64,000 nucleotides of DNA from CBFIDA01 sp965661085 (GTDB taxonomy: Bacteria > Pseudomonadota > Gammaproteobacteria > Comchoanobacterales > Comchoanobacteraceae). Each line of letters begins with the position of its first letter. The stretch's first letter is position 1. Below the pieces are notes generated by a model. The model was not told where the DNA came from and did no database searches. It saw nothing but the letters and a program-made list of their open reading frames with translations. This document shows, piece after piece, positions 16,850 to 26,840 of this stretch. The position numbers were made by a program, and so were the translations under genes. The DNA is taken from contig CBFIDA010000001.1 in NCBI GenBank assembly GCA_965661085.1, forward strand, positions 1-64,000, written 5' to 3'.

Positions 16850-18607
16850 ATGAGTGTACTGTCTTCGCCAACATCAAGATTGCCCAGAGCAATCTTGGTC
16901 GAACTTGGCATCCTGTGTCTATGGATCGCCAGTGCGCATGCTCAACCACTGTGCTCAACAGCAAACATCACCACCCCACTGCCAAAAGCAGTGCAAATCA
17001 ATCTTCAACATGCTTACACAGGTTTCATCAAACAAACCGAGTATTTGCAACGCGATAAGACCATGGAGCAAAACACCAAAGCTTGGTTGGCCGCTGTGCA
17101 CCAGGCCATTGAGCCTTATGGTTATTTTAACCCCATCATCACACATCATTGGCAGCCTCACAAAGCATGCATGCAATCGGTCTTGCATGTCCAACTCGGA
17201 CAGCCCACGACCATCACAACCATCCATTGGCACATCACCCCCAAAAAATCGCCCATCTCATTGATTGGCGCCAAAGAAAAATGGCCCGTATATCCTGGCA
17301 TGGTCTTCAATACACCGCAATTTCAAGATGCCAAATCGACCATTCGACACCTGATCTCTGAGCAAGGCTATAAAAACGTTGATATGAGTCGGACAACCCT
17401 ACAGATCGATCCAGAACATCATCATGCCATCATTGATTTCAACATCGATCTTGGCAAACGTTATCGTTTCGGGCACATCACCTGGACGCATGGCATTTTG
17501 TCTGACAACCTCCTTAAACGTTTCATATCCGTGCATTCTGGCCAGTATTTTTCTGAACTGACTCTACAGCAAATACAAACCAACTTACAAAAAACAGGCT
17601 ATTTCTCAATGGTCAAAGTGCATTATCACCTGAATCCAAAAGGCGTTGTGCCCATCCATTTTGAGCTCAAGGCAGCCGATAAAGCACAGGCCATTTATGG
17701 ACTGGGATACGATTCTGAGACAAAGATTACAGGCATTTTTAATATCAAGTTCAATCGACTCAATGCGAAAGGCCATATTTTTGAGGCGCAAACCAGCATC
17801 AGTAAAAACAAACCCTACATCAATGTTGAATACTTCTTTCCTGGCCCTCAACCCATGAGAAATCACTATGTCATACAAAGCTTATTCAAATACAACAAAC
17901 GCACCAAAAACAGAGAGAAATCCGCTGTCTTGACATTCAAATATCAATCCAAAAATGTGCACAAAAAATCATCTATCAGTCTCAACTATTTGCTCAACCG
18001 CAGTCATCCTGTCTTAGGCGCCAAGACCACCACACATCTTTTTTATCCCAGCTTATCGATGTCATGGCGGAACAGACTGATGCAACGATTGCCATTCATC
18101 ACATCGCCCATTGAGCAACAATTTGACTTAATGGTGCTGGGTTCAACCGACCGATTGTCTTCTTCATTGAATCTGTTTCAACTGCAATCTCATTACCATG
18201 CAAAGCTGCCATTGCATCCGCTGCTTCGCTTATTGGTGGCTGGCCATCTGGGCTTCAATCGTACCAATCACCCTGCCGATCAACCCGACATCACCAAATT
18301 GAAATTGGGTGGCAGCAATGGTTTGAGAGGCTATGCCTACAACAGTTTGATGGGCGATCCTCTGGCCAAACAACTCAAGCTAAAAGCCATGACACTGGAA
18401 ATGCAGTATCAACTCATGCCCAGTTTGTACCTCACCACATTTATGGATGCTGGCAATATTGTGCGTGCTTGGCGTGACCCCATCAAAAAATCTGCTGGCT
18501 TTGGATTGACGTATGGCACCCCCATTGGAGACATCAATGTCAGTTTGGCGCGTCCCATCCACGAACGCAATTCAACATGGCGCATCAACCTGACCTACAC
18601 CAATTGA
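16850..18607 (+). CDS. tamA: Outer-membrane translocation and assembly module TamA (Omp85 family)
   Basis: Omp85 barrel that with TamB assembles some outer-membrane proteins and has a role in lipid transport. 585 aa (Escherichia coli 577). A signal peptide (to about residue 28, IASAHA/QP) precedes POTRA domains (about 50-270; FNTPQFQDAKSTIRHLISEQ is typical POTRA) and a 16-strand barrel with the LKLGGSNGLRGYAYNS block (the lid-lock RGY motif) and a late FMDAGNI. ATG 16850 gives the signal peptide; TTG 16826 is unlikely. tamB follows 23 bp later. Confidence 0.92.
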   Translation: MSVLSSPTSRLPRAILVELGILCLWIASAHAQPLCSTANITTPLPKAVQINLQHAYTGFIKQTEYLQRDKTMEQNTKAWLAAVHQAIEPYGYFNPIITHHWQPHKACMQSVLHVQLGQPTTITTIHWHITPKKSPISLIGAKEKWPVYPGMVFNTPQFQDAKSTIRHLISEQGYKNVDMSRTTLQIDPEHHHAIIDFNIDLGKRYRFGHITWTHGILSDNLLKRFISVHSGQYFSELTLQQIQTNLQKTGYFSMVKVHYHLNPKGVVPIHFELKAADKAQAIYGLGYDSETKITGIFNIKFNRLNAKGHIFEAQTSISKNKPYINVEYFFPGPQPMRNHYVIQSLFKYNKRTKNREKSAVLTFKYQSKNVHKKSSISLNYLLNRSHPVLGAKTTTHLFYPSLSMSWRNRLMQRLPFITSPIEQQFDLMVLGSTDRLSSSLNLFQLQSHYHAKLPLHPLLRLLVAGHLGFNRTNHPADQPDITKLKLGGSNGLRGYAYNSLMGDPLAKQLKLKAMTLEMQYQLMPSLYLTTFMDAGNIVRAWRDPIKKSAGFGLTYGTPIGDINVSLARPIHERNSTWRINLTYTN

Positions 18608-18630
18608 AATCAACATCTTGGAGCAAAACC

Positions 18631-21402
18631 ATGATACGCGCATTTAAAACCATCATGTCTTTTGCATGTCTATGCTTTTTATGCCTGAGCATCACGGTCA
18701 CCCATGCTGGATTACTGGCACTCACCAAAGTGCTTGAGTATGCCCACGGCACCACGGTGCAATTCAAACAAGTCGAAGGCACCCTGTGGCATGGTTTTTC
18801 TGTGGGGCGTATTGATTTCAGTGTGGGACAGTACGATTGGTCATTGCAACAAGTCCATGCCAAACCCGCCCCCCATCGTTTCTGGCACTATCAAGTGACC
18901 ATGGCAAATATGATGCTGCACAAACGACACAGACCAAAACTGCAGCGTATGATTGGGCGCCTCAAATACATCGCATGGTCGCTTCATTTTATCGAGTATC
19001 TCTATGTTAAAAAAGTGAGCATCCCGCATGTGCATCACATCATGACAGATCTGATCATCGATCAAAGACACCCCAATATGCGTGAATTTGAATTGCATGT
19101 TTTTCCATATGTACACTTGAATGCCCATGCTGCCTATGCACATCACAGCTGGCATGGCGATGGTGTTTTCATGCGTCCCCCCTTGATGGCACAACCGTTT
19201 CATTTTGACACGCATCATCGCATGCATGACAGGACCCTCACCATGCACACCTCAGGGCCATTAGGGGATATGTCCCTGGCCGCATCGCTGAATGCCAACC
19301 GACTGAACACACATGTCCACATCGATCACTTGATGGCCCTGATGGTTACCCGTGGTGTGCCCCTAGAGATTGCGACATTGGTTGCCAACATACAGATCTC
19401 AACCCAGGAACAGTCGTTAAACTTACCCAAATTTGAGGCCAAACTCAATCATCATCTCATTCATGGAAAATTACATTTGGCATTCAATGCCAAAGGTCTC
19501 AAAAAACTGCATGTGCATCTTGATGCCAAGCAAGGCAACGATCATATAGATGTGCACTTAACCGATCAACAATCAATCCATCAAGACATCACCATTGCCA
19601 AATTACAAAAATGGATGCCCCATTTGCGTGGGCACATTCGCAGTGACATGCATTTCCGTGCTGGCCAAGGGCTCTATGGTTTTACAGAAATCAAAAACTT
19701 TTTTTCAAAACATTTACAGGCCAAATCCATCGTTTTACGCCAAAAAGGTCCCCATCCAACGCTGGCATTGGAGTTGCAGCACGTTCAAGACAACACGTTC
19801 ACCTTAAACAATACCGCCATTGAAATGGCGCAAAACACCTCCTTAACCCCCATACAAATTGGCCATATGGTTGCACAATCCTTGCAACTGAACCCTGCAT
19901 TACAAAAAAGTTTCAATTGGCTTGGACAACTCTATCCCAAATGGGCAAAAAACGCGCACACCGCGCAACAACAAAGGTGTGACACCGAAACATGTGCACC
20001 ATCTCCCGCAACCAAAGATCGGTGGCGCCATTTTTCCGTCACATCCAAAACCGTACCACTCAAAACATTAAAAAAATGGCTGCCTGATCACATCGATCTT
20101 GATTTGCTCAAAGGCAACTGTGCCGCCAATGTTTCCGTGGCAATCAATATCGATAAGCCATGGCAATTGCGTGGTGAAATCACACTGTCACAGATACAAT
20201 TTGATCATTATCCTTCCAACACTCACTGGGAGAAAGGTCACATGCAGATCATCCTGACCCCCAGTAAGATTGAAGCCAAAGGTGACATTTTTCTCAATGG
20301 TCACCCACTGCATGTCGATCTACAAACCAAAACAACGCCTCATGCGCCCTTGATCATCCATGTCCAAGGCCAGCACATTCCTTTGACGATCTACCCAACA
20401 CTTAAGGTTGTGCTCTCACCAACACTGCGTCTCAAACAACAACAGGCCATTTGGGACATCTCGGGCAAAACCCATGTTGATCGCGGTTACATTGGTTCGG
20501 CATACAGCAAACGACTTGTGACACTGCCGATCAACACAACAATCGTCGGTCGGCCCAAACAACAGGATCTTGGACATTATTTGACACAATACCTACGTGG
20601 CAGCATCGATGTCAGCACCTCTGATCACATTGTTGTGCAAAACTTCTTTGGCTTCATTGGTAACCTATCGGGTCATATGCACATCGCATTTCAACCACAA
20701 AAAGAGCCCATTGCCTCTGGCAGTTTTGTGTTGAAAAAGCCGCATTACATCAACCATCCCAACATTCACATCGAACGCGCACACATTGCTTATCGTAAGC
20801 ATCAACTCAACAATCCCATGCTCGATTTTAAGCTGACGCGTAACATTTCAAGCATCATTTTTGATTTCAACCACCCTACCCAAATCTTTGATGGAAAAAA
20901 AGTAGGTTTGACCATCACTGGTTCTGCCATGTGGCCCCAGTACCGTCTCTTTTCAGATGACAGTGATTTGACACAATTGCAAATGGTTTCTGCCTTGTTG
21001 TCCGGATCACCCCATGGTTTCAGTCCAGATCAAGATATGATCTATGCCTTGAATCTGATCAACAATCGTCCCAATAAAGGACAACAACCTCTCTTATCCC
21101 CCCTACAAAAAATCAGAAACAAACTGGGCCTTGATCAATTGTATCTTTCTACCCCTTTAGAAGACGACAATTTGATTGAAAACACATTTGGCAACACCGA
21201 AATCACCATGACCAAGAGCTTGATGGCGAATTTGATGGCCACTTATCGCATCAACATTTCAAATGATGATTACCTACTCGCACTCAACTACTTGATGCAT
21301 GATGCCCTCAAACTGCAGCTTTATGCCAAACGGAAAACCGATGAGTTGCTTGCCCTGCATTCTTATGGCCTCAACCTGATTCAAATGAAGAAAATAAAGT
21401 GA
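18631..21402 (+). CDS. tamB: Translocation and assembly module TamB
   Basis: Inner-membrane-anchored AsmA-like protein with a long periplasmic beta-taco groove reaching TamA. 923 aa, shorter than the Escherichia coli protein (1259). The N-terminal anchor is about residues 5-26 (FKTIMSFACLCFLCLSITVT). The AsmA-like start continues LTKVLEYAHGTTVQFKQVEG and beta-rich repeats follow. The C-terminal DUF490/TamB block is clear (GSFVLKKPHYI, VGLTITGSAMWPQYRLFSDD, LSTPLEDDNLIENTFGNTEI). GGAG 8 nt upstream selects ATG 18631. The protein is unusually rich in His. It forms an operon with tamA. Confidence 0.9.
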   Translation: MIRAFKTIMSFACLCFLCLSITVTHAGLLALTKVLEYAHGTTVQFKQVEGTLWHGFSVGRIDFSVGQYDWSLQQVHAKPAPHRFWHYQVTMANMMLHKRHRPKLQRMIGRLKYIAWSLHFIEYLYVKKVSIPHVHHIMTDLIIDQRHPNMREFELHVFPYVHLNAHAAYAHHSWHGDGVFMRPPLMAQPFHFDTHHRMHDRTLTMHTSGPLGDMSLAASLNANRLNTHVHIDHLMALMVTRGVPLEIATLVANIQISTQEQSLNLPKFEAKLNHHLIHGKLHLAFNAKGLKKLHVHLDAKQGNDHIDVHLTDQQSIHQDITIAKLQKWMPHLRGHIRSDMHFRAGQGLYGFTEIKNFFSKHLQAKSIVLRQKGPHPTLALELQHVQDNTFTLNNTAIEMAQNTSLTPIQIGHMVAQSLQLNPALQKSFNWLGQLYPKWAKNAHTAQQQRCDTETCAPSPATKDRWRHFSVTSKTVPLKTLKKWLPDHIDLDLLKGNCAANVSVAINIDKPWQLRGEITLSQIQFDHYPSNTHWEKGHMQIILTPSKIEAKGDIFLNGHPLHVDLQTKTTPHAPLIIHVQGQHIPLTIYPTLKVVLSPTLRLKQQQAIWDISGKTHVDRGYIGSAYSKRLVTLPINTTIVGRPKQQDLGHYLTQYLRGSIDVSTSDHIVVQNFFGFIGNLSGHMHIAFQPQKEPIASGSFVLKKPHYINHPNIHIERAHIAYRKHQLNNPMLDFKLTRNISSIIFDFNHPTQIFDGKKVGLTITGSAMWPQYRLFSDDSDLTQLQMVSALLSGSPHGFSPDQDMIYALNLINNRPNKGQQPLLSPLQKIRNKLGLDQLYLSTPLEDDNLIENTFGNTEITMTKSLMANLMATYRINISNDDYLLALNYLMHDALKLQLYAKRKTDELLALHSYGLNLIQMKKIK

Positions 21403-21869
21403 TCCTGCAAAGTCGTTGGGTCAAACCCCAAAGACCAGAACCATGATGGCATGCAAGCTTAAAAAGTGCACTGCCTGCATCATCCATCTCAACCCAAAAT
21501 ATCAAACATGCGTCCTAAAAAACCAAAAAGCTTCAGAAGGATGTGCGGTTTACTTTGCAAGCATTGTGATGGACCCAAACACACCCATTTTCCGACAACA
21601 ACAATGTGGCCTCAGAAGATCGACACCATGATGACACCCATGACAGCGCACTTCACAACACCTTAATGGCACATTTGGAGCAGCTGTATGCCCGACAAAG
21701 CTTAAGAAAGCATACAATTTTGAGTCAGCGTTGACTGCCAACCGCACAGAACATGAAAGATCATACGGTTTGGCATCCCATGCATGCATCGACCATTTCA
21801 GCATGCCACCGCACAATGCAAGGACACACATCCTAAGGACATCGAGACATGTGGCAACCTATGGAGACA
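21403..21869. other. Intergenic, no confident gene
   Basis: Between tamB and the convergent icmB. Short frames exist: a 52-codon plus frame from about 21511 (MRPKKPKSFRRMCGLLCKHC) and an overlapping frame with ATG 21666 ending at a TGA near 21732 (MAHLEQLYARQSLRKHTI). They could be pieces of one broken gene. No ribosome site supports either. Confidence 0.35.
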
Positions 21870-24800
21870 TCACAATGTGAGACTGTTGAAATGTTTGTCT
21901 TTACGATACTCACTCAAGATGTTCTCAACAATCGATGCCAAAATACTTGCTTTTTTCTCTTCTTCAATCAAGCCCGAGGACTCTTGTTCTTTTTCAAGCA
22001 ACTTGCTGACCAGCTTGCTCGCAGAACCACTGGGAAACAACCGCGCCAAAACACGTCGCGCTTCAACAGGGCCAAGCTTCAAGTAAAGCTGATTCCGGAT
22101 CATCACATCCGCCGCAGTGGTGCTGAACGCCCACAATTCAATTGGACCAAGCGTTAAAGTCAGCAACTGTGTGTTCATGCTTTCTTTGGTGGCAAACAAA
22201 GCCAAGAACGTTGCACCTCCACTGCGAGGCCCTCGAACATGGCTGCGCAATGCAGCTTTTGCAGTTGCTTCCAAACCAAACACCTTGGCTGTTTTGTTGA
22301 TGGCCTGTTCAGGACCAGCATCCATGATGAAGATGGAGGTCCCAAACTCTACCATCACTTTATCGAAATCGTCCAGAGATTGAGAAATCAGACCAATTTG
22401 AACATTCCATTTGCGGCCTTCGCGCATGTCTAATATGACCTGATTGCGCACCGCTTCGGCCGATGATGTTCGATGGAATTCATCGTAGATCAACCTTTTG
22501 GGATCCTCAAGGATCTCTGAAACGCGTTGCTCATGATACGCTTTGTAAATTTCTGGCGCTTGTTGGCTGACCTCTTCGTTGAGGTAGAAGTTTCTGCCAA
22601 TCACATAACGAGAAAGCATATACATGACCGCTGTTTGCCGTTCACCTGCAGCCCCACCACCTTTCGCAACCTCATCCAAATCCAAGGAAGTGATGCGCGC
22701 ATCGCCAATGTCAAATTGTGTGATTCTTGATAAAACAGGGAACTCGCGTACGGCAGATGAAATCATACGATTGAACGCATCGATGAGGTTTTCTCCTGTT
22801 GGGGTGGTCACCTTGCTGTACAAATCTTCGACAACTGGCAACCGGCAAATCGATGTCAAATCACCCAAAACGGGGACAGCATGACGTTGAGCCAACATGG
22901 CTTCATGTTCAAAACCTGCAGCAAACAATGCATCGGTGACTTCCCACCATGTGGTGTGCTGATCGGTGACAAAGCCAATTTCTTCTAAAATGGCATCAAT
23001 CAGCTCCTCAATGCCTGCGTTGTATCCATTGGGATTTTGTCCATCCATCAGACTCTTGTAGGCTTCATCGACAATCATGCCAATCATGTCTGCAATGCCA
23101 TCGTAAGGTGTGGTGCTTCCCAGTGGTGTGGCCAACAAACTGATGAAATTGACCAAAAAAGAACGCTCTGGTGCCAAAGGCGCTCTCAGCCCCAGTTGGG
23201 TATCAAACGGGTTGATTGCATAATCGGCAGACATTTTAAGGCGATGATACGCCACAAGATGTCTCTGGTTCATCGGCAAAGCTTCACGGATGAGAGAAAT
23301 CAAGCCCGCACTGGAGGGACCGATGTCGATGATGGAGACACGCGGTAAACGTTTGGCGCCAGCGGACAACACCAAGGCCAAATTGAGCGCGTTGGATAAA
23401 ACCGATTTACCAGAACCAGGGCGAGCATAAATCAAATCTATCCAAGTGGTCTGTAACGGTGACCCTGGCTGATAAGGCCATGGTTTTCCATCTGGCGAAC
23501 GAAACATCAGTGCACCAGACTGCCAAGGCGACGCAGGTCGATAAAACGGCAACATATAGATCACATCAGACAGCGAAGCCACTGTGGTGGTGGCCACACT
23601 TTCCATAGACACCCCCAGCATCGAGGAGACAACCCCCTCAAAAGCATCACCACAAACTTCAGACACATCACACGACCCCCACCCTTGGAGGGCACGTGCC
23701 AACTGTGCGGTTTGCATACTGAGTGCTTTTTCATGACCAACTGGCGCCCATGTTGCCGCAGCAACACGATATTTGACCACCGCATCATCGGCGTTGAGAT
23801 TGATGTAATCCAGCAAGGCCACGCTGTCATTGATCAAACGATTTTGGGCTGAAGAAAACGACAGCAAGGACGACAACATGCGCTTGATACGCAAAGACTC
23901 CATGCCACCACCATCAACCAAGAAAGAGATGCGCCATGGTATTTTGGTTTGCAATGTTCTGTTAAACAGCACTGTAAAAGACTTGATTTCTTTAGGAAAC
24001 AAATCGATGAAGACCGCAGCATAAATCTTATCACCAATGCGACACGTACGCATGTTGAGGTTTTCCGCATCCCGTGGAAACAATTGACGACTGAGTGACG
24101 GCCATAAAATATCTCCTGGATCACCCGCATAATGCTTGGCAATTTTGGGGTTGTAACGATCGCCAGGTAAAATGGGCCGCCATGCTTTGTCTGTAAAATC
24201 GGGATCGATGGTCAATCTAACTCGATAGAGTGCATCATGCACATCAAGGACATTGACCTGCATCCCTGCACTGCCACAATCGGCTTGAAACGAGCGCACA
24301 AATGAGTCATGCGTGTCTCTCAAATCGTTGAATGCTGCCATGATGTTTTGTGTGTAGCGTACGGGTGGGTATTTGCTTTCTTTGCGCAACCTGTTTTGAT
24401 CTTCGTTGGCCTTACGCAGTTCCTCTGAACCCAAAATGGTGAATTTGGTCCACAAGACAGCATAACAGACTTCCTCAGAGCAATAACGTGACAAATTGTC
24501 AACACGCTCATCAAAAACATCGTCAAGCTCCAAATTCAGGCCATGTGTCGTATCTTTCGAAGCACGCATGTGATGCGCCAACACATCTCGGATGTTGTCT
24601 TTGTTATAACTGAACAGCACCTGAACTGAATGCCCTTTCTTATTCAAACTGTTCTGTAAGCTTTGCAGCAGCATGTCATGAATGTATTCATATTCACTTT
24701 GTCCAACCAATGTGGTCACGCCATGAAGCTGTACAATCGACAAGAGCGATCCATCATGGGTCACCAAAGATGTTGCGCTGTCAGCTGTTTGTAAGTGATT

Positions 24801-24893
24801 GTACGATGACATCGTGGTTCGGACAGATTGTTGCAGATATGCCTTAAAGGTATCAATGCTGTCTAATATTTCTTCAACAAAACCCAAGCCCAT
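21870..24893 (-). CDS. icmB: Dot/Icm ATPase IcmB/DotO (VirB4-like)
   Basis: Cytoplasmic VirB4/TraU-class ATPase that forms the base of the Dot/Icm inner-membrane energy centre with DotB. 1007 aa, matching Legionella IcmB (about 1009). Walker A RPGSGKS lies near residues 491-497 (LIYARPGSGKSVLSNALNLA). A Walker B-like segment RLIYDEFHRT and an RNQVILDMREGRKWNVQIGL block follow. An excellent Shine-Dalgarno (GGAGGTG) lies 8 nt ahead of ATG 24893. It is the last gene of the island's long minus-strand run, 27 bp after icmJ. icmF, which follows icmB in Legionella, is absent here. Confidence 0.96.
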   Translation of the reverse strand: MGLGFVEEILDSIDTFKAYLQQSVRTTMSSYNHLQTADSATSLVTHDGSLLSIVQLHGVTTLVGQSEYEYIHDMLLQSLQNSLNKKGHSVQVLFSYNKDNIRDVLAHHMRASKDTTHGLNLELDDVFDERVDNLSRYCSEEVCYAVLWTKFTILGSEELRKANEDQNRLRKESKYPPVRYTQNIMAAFNDLRDTHDSFVRSFQADCGSAGMQVNVLDVHDALYRVRLTIDPDFTDKAWRPILPGDRYNPKIAKHYAGDPGDILWPSLSRQLFPRDAENLNMRTCRIGDKIYAAVFIDLFPKEIKSFTVLFNRTLQTKIPWRISFLVDGGGMESLRIKRMLSSLLSFSSAQNRLINDSVALLDYINLNADDAVVKYRVAAATWAPVGHEKALSMQTAQLARALQGWGSCDVSEVCGDAFEGVVSSMLGVSMESVATTTVASLSDVIYMLPFYRPASPWQSGALMFRSPDGKPWPYQPGSPLQTTWIDLIYARPGSGKSVLSNALNLALVLSAGAKRLPRVSIIDIGPSSAGLISLIREALPMNQRHLVAYHRLKMSADYAINPFDTQLGLRAPLAPERSFLVNFISLLATPLGSTTPYDGIADMIGMIVDEAYKSLMDGQNPNGYNAGIEELIDAILEEIGFVTDQHTTWWEVTDALFAAGFEHEAMLAQRHAVPVLGDLTSICRLPVVEDLYSKVTTPTGENLIDAFNRMISSAVREFPVLSRITQFDIGDARITSLDLDEVAKGGGAAGERQTAVMYMLSRYVIGRNFYLNEEVSQQAPEIYKAYHEQRVSEILEDPKRLIYDEFHRTSSAEAVRNQVILDMREGRKWNVQIGLISQSLDDFDKVMVEFGTSIFIMDAGPEQAINKTAKVFGLEATAKAALRSHVRGPRSGGATFLALFATKESMNTQLLTLTLGPIELWAFSTTAADVMIRNQLYLKLGPVEARRVLARLFPSGSASKLVSKLLEKEQESSGLIEEEKKASILASIVENILSEYRKDKHFNSLTL

Positions 24894-24920
24894 TTGTCTA
24901 CACCTCCATGTTTGACATCA

Positions 24921-25562
24921 TCAGGACCAACCATCTGGCTCGGTCAGCCCCTCTTCTAAAGCCATGCTAGACCAACGCTCAATCTGCTTTTTGAATGCAG
25001 TCTGAGATGGCAACAATCTCAAATCTTTTAGAACCGTTTGTTTCCAATGCGCCTGATCTTCAAGCGGGGTATCGATCAACATTTGCCCCATCATGTTGGG
25101 TTGACTCAACCCTTTACCCCATTGCTGCTCAATTGGGTCCGCACACAGTCGCAAGCTGTTGTAAATTTTTTGCGCTCGCTCAGCATAGTCGGTTTGATTT
25201 TCTATCGCACAGAACAACACATGACACAAACCATTGAGGTCAGCCTGGCGTATGTCTGGCAAATGAATCAAGGTACCCCCTGATGCACCATCCTTGCCTA
25301 CAAAGGGCAAAAAATTGACTTGCATACAAAAAGGACAGGCTGTGACAAGATTGTCGATGGTGTTGTTTTTGTATTGTCCATCAAAGTTCACCACACACAT
25401 GTCGTGCTGCGATTGAAAACCACAGTAGACGCAGGTATGACGGTCTCGTTGAAAAACACGTTTCTTGAATGCATCAAACTTTTTATCTGTTGCCCGTGTA
25501 TGATACAAAACCCAAGATCCAACATCGGCATTGAGAGTCAAATGATCACTGATCGAAGGCAT
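24921..25562 (-). CDS. icmJ: Dot/Icm coupling-complex protein IcmJ/DotN
   Basis: Zinc protein of the type IV coupling complex that binds the DotL C-terminal extension. 213 aa (Legionella about 208). The zinc site is visible as two CxxC pairs, C44-V-Y-C47 and C76-P-F-C79, in an HNH-like fold (KRVFQRDRHTCVYCGFQ; NTIDNLVTACPFCMQVNFLP). ATG 25562 is preceded by GGAG. It lies between the third icmD-like gene and icmB, keeping the Legionella icmD-icmJ-icmB order. Confidence 0.94.
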   Translation of the reverse strand: MPSISDHLTLNADVGSWVLYHTRATDKKFDAFKKRVFQRDRHTCVYCGFQSQHDMCVVNFDGQYKNNTIDNLVTACPFCMQVNFLPFVGKDGASGGTLIHLPDIRQADLNGLCHVLFCAIENQTDYAERAQKIYNSLRLCADPIEQQWGKGLSQPNMMGQMLIDTPLEDQAHWKQTVLKDLRLLPSQTAFKKQIERWSSMALEEGLTEPDGWS

Positions 25563-25592
25563 GTGTGGCTCCGTTAATATGAATCTGGCAAT

Positions 25593-25964
25593 TTATGGAC
25601 ATCCATCACCGCCTGGCAACCCTTGGCATCGCATCGACGCATCGGGTTCATCCCCAAAAATGGTTGTGGTCACAACACCAATGAGGCCTGGCATCGACAC
25701 CATCAATATCGACACCATCAATAAAGCAAACGGCGTACCAATGGGGATTTGAGTGGGATTGTCTTTGTACTGCTTAAATTTATAAACAGAAGCGATGCCA
25801 AATCCCACACCCGACAAATAGCCAAGACCAATGAGCAGCTCACCGATGTTGAGGTGCATGTTGATGAATGCATCAGCCATGTCACCCAAGGTGCTGTACT
25901 CAGCATGTAAAGGCGCCATCATGCACCCCATGATGAACAACAATCTGAATGCTTTTTTATCCAT
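25593..25964 (-). CDS. IcmD/DotP paralogue 1 (divergent copy)
   Basis: 123 aa. A signal peptide (MDKKAFRLLFIMGCMMAPLHA) is followed by two membrane segments (about 39-62 and 75-98). It shares with the other two copies the core GYLSGVGFGIASVYKFKQYK, DNPTQIPIGTPFALL and the C-terminal LPGGD motif, but is clearly the most divergent (KQYKDNPTQIP against KQHKDNPTQVP; MVSMPGLIGVV against VFLPGLYKPAA). In Legionella a single IcmD/DotP is an inner-membrane component. GAGGGG precedes ATG 25964. It is directly upstream of icmJ, the position of icmD in Legionella. Confidence 0.85.
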   Translation of the reverse strand: MDKKAFRLLFIMGCMMAPLHAEYSTLGDMADAFINMHLNIGELLIGLGYLSGVGFGIASVYKFKQYKDNPTQIPIGTPFALLMVSILMVSMPGLIGVVTTTIFGDEPDASMRCQGLPGGDGCP

Positions 25965-26004
25965 GTTGCCCCTCTACATCCATTGAGACCAAAGCAAAGC
26001 AATG

Positions 26005-26427
26005 CTATTTTGCATCCCCACCTGGGATGCTCTCAGCACCACTGCCTGTGAAACCGCCACCAATGCCTGTGGTTTTGCCGTAGATGGATTTTGCAGCGGG
26101 CTTATACAAACCTGGTAAGAAGACCAACAAGACGGAAATGGCCAGCATGGCAAACGGTGTACCAATCGGCACTTGTGTGGGATTGTCCTTGTGCTGCTTG
26201 AACTTGAAAATGGCCGCAATGCCAAAACCAATGCCCGCAATGTAAGCTGTACCTGTCATAAGCTCACCAATTGCGGTAAATTGTGACGATAAATTGTTGG
26301 CCATACCAGAAAATGTGGTGGCAGGTGCCACAGATTTATCGGCGGCGGCAGCCAACATGCTGTATGAAGTTAAAAATAAATATGGTAAAGATTTGAACCA
26401 CGGTTTGATTTGATTTGATTGAGACAT
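26005..26427 (-). CDS. IcmD/DotP paralogue 2
   Basis: 140 aa: signal peptide (cleavage near AAAADK), a short periplasmic part (GMANNLSSQFTAIGELMTG), and two membrane segments around the core KFKQHKDNPTQVPIGTPF and VLLVFLPGLYKPAAKSIYG. It ends GAESIPGGDAK. Its 68-residue core differs from paralogue 3 at four positions only, although many silent sites differ. AAAGGAG precedes ATG 26427. It lies 40 bp upstream of paralogue 1 and downstream of the porin terminator, so it probably has its own promoter in 26428-26790, which I could not define. Confidence 0.9.
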   Translation of the reverse strand: MSQSNQIKPWFKSLPYLFLTSYSMLAAAADKSVAPATTFSGMANNLSSQFTAIGELMTGTAYIAGIGFGIAAIFKFKQHKDNPTQVPIGTPFAMLAISVLLVFLPGLYKPAAKSIYGKTTGIGGGFTGSGAESIPGGDAK

Positions 26428-26790
26428 GAGACACTCCTTTCAATACGGATGATTTGATCCAAATGATCAAACTGCTGGACACCATGCTGACAACACATGA
26501 AGCAAAACTGCCCATTGCAAGCTTGAACATCTACAGATGACTTATCCTTATCATTTTTCCATAAATGCATCCCAATGAAAAGAAAAATGTGATGATCCTT
26601 GTGTATCCCAGCCTAACCCAATCACTTCATGACATGCACATGCCACAATGCTCACCAACCTTCATGTACAGTGCAATCGGTGACACTGTTGTCCCCAACC
26701 CGCATATAAGACAGGCGCAAAGCCCCATGGGCCCCATCTACTTGATGTTTAAAACCAAGCACAATGATGGCACTTGGACTTTATTTCAAG
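26428..26790. other. Intergenic between porin and IcmD paralogue 2
   Basis: A gap of 363 bp. It must hold the promoter of the icmD2-icmD1-icmJ-icmB unit if the porin terminator is efficient. A plus-strand frame of 81 codons here runs into the terminator hairpin and is not credible. Confidence 0.4.
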
Positions 26791-26826
26791 CAAAAAAAAA
26801 CGCCAGCTGATGCTGGCGTTTTTTTA
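26791..26826 (-). terminator. Rho-independent terminator of the porin gene
   Basis: A perfect 7-bp GC-rich stem CGCCAGC/GCTGGCG (26801-26807, 26812-26818) with a TGAT loop. On the minus strand it is followed by a run of nine T. A/T runs on both sides make it potentially bidirectional. It lies 15-50 bp beyond the porin stop and separates the porin from the downstream icmD copies. Confidence 0.85.
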
Positions 26827-26840
26827 ATATCCAACAAATG

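Noticed and set aside
26565..26810. 81-codon plus frame downstream of the porin
   Set aside because: Runs through the terminator hairpin and its A-run; no ribosome site.
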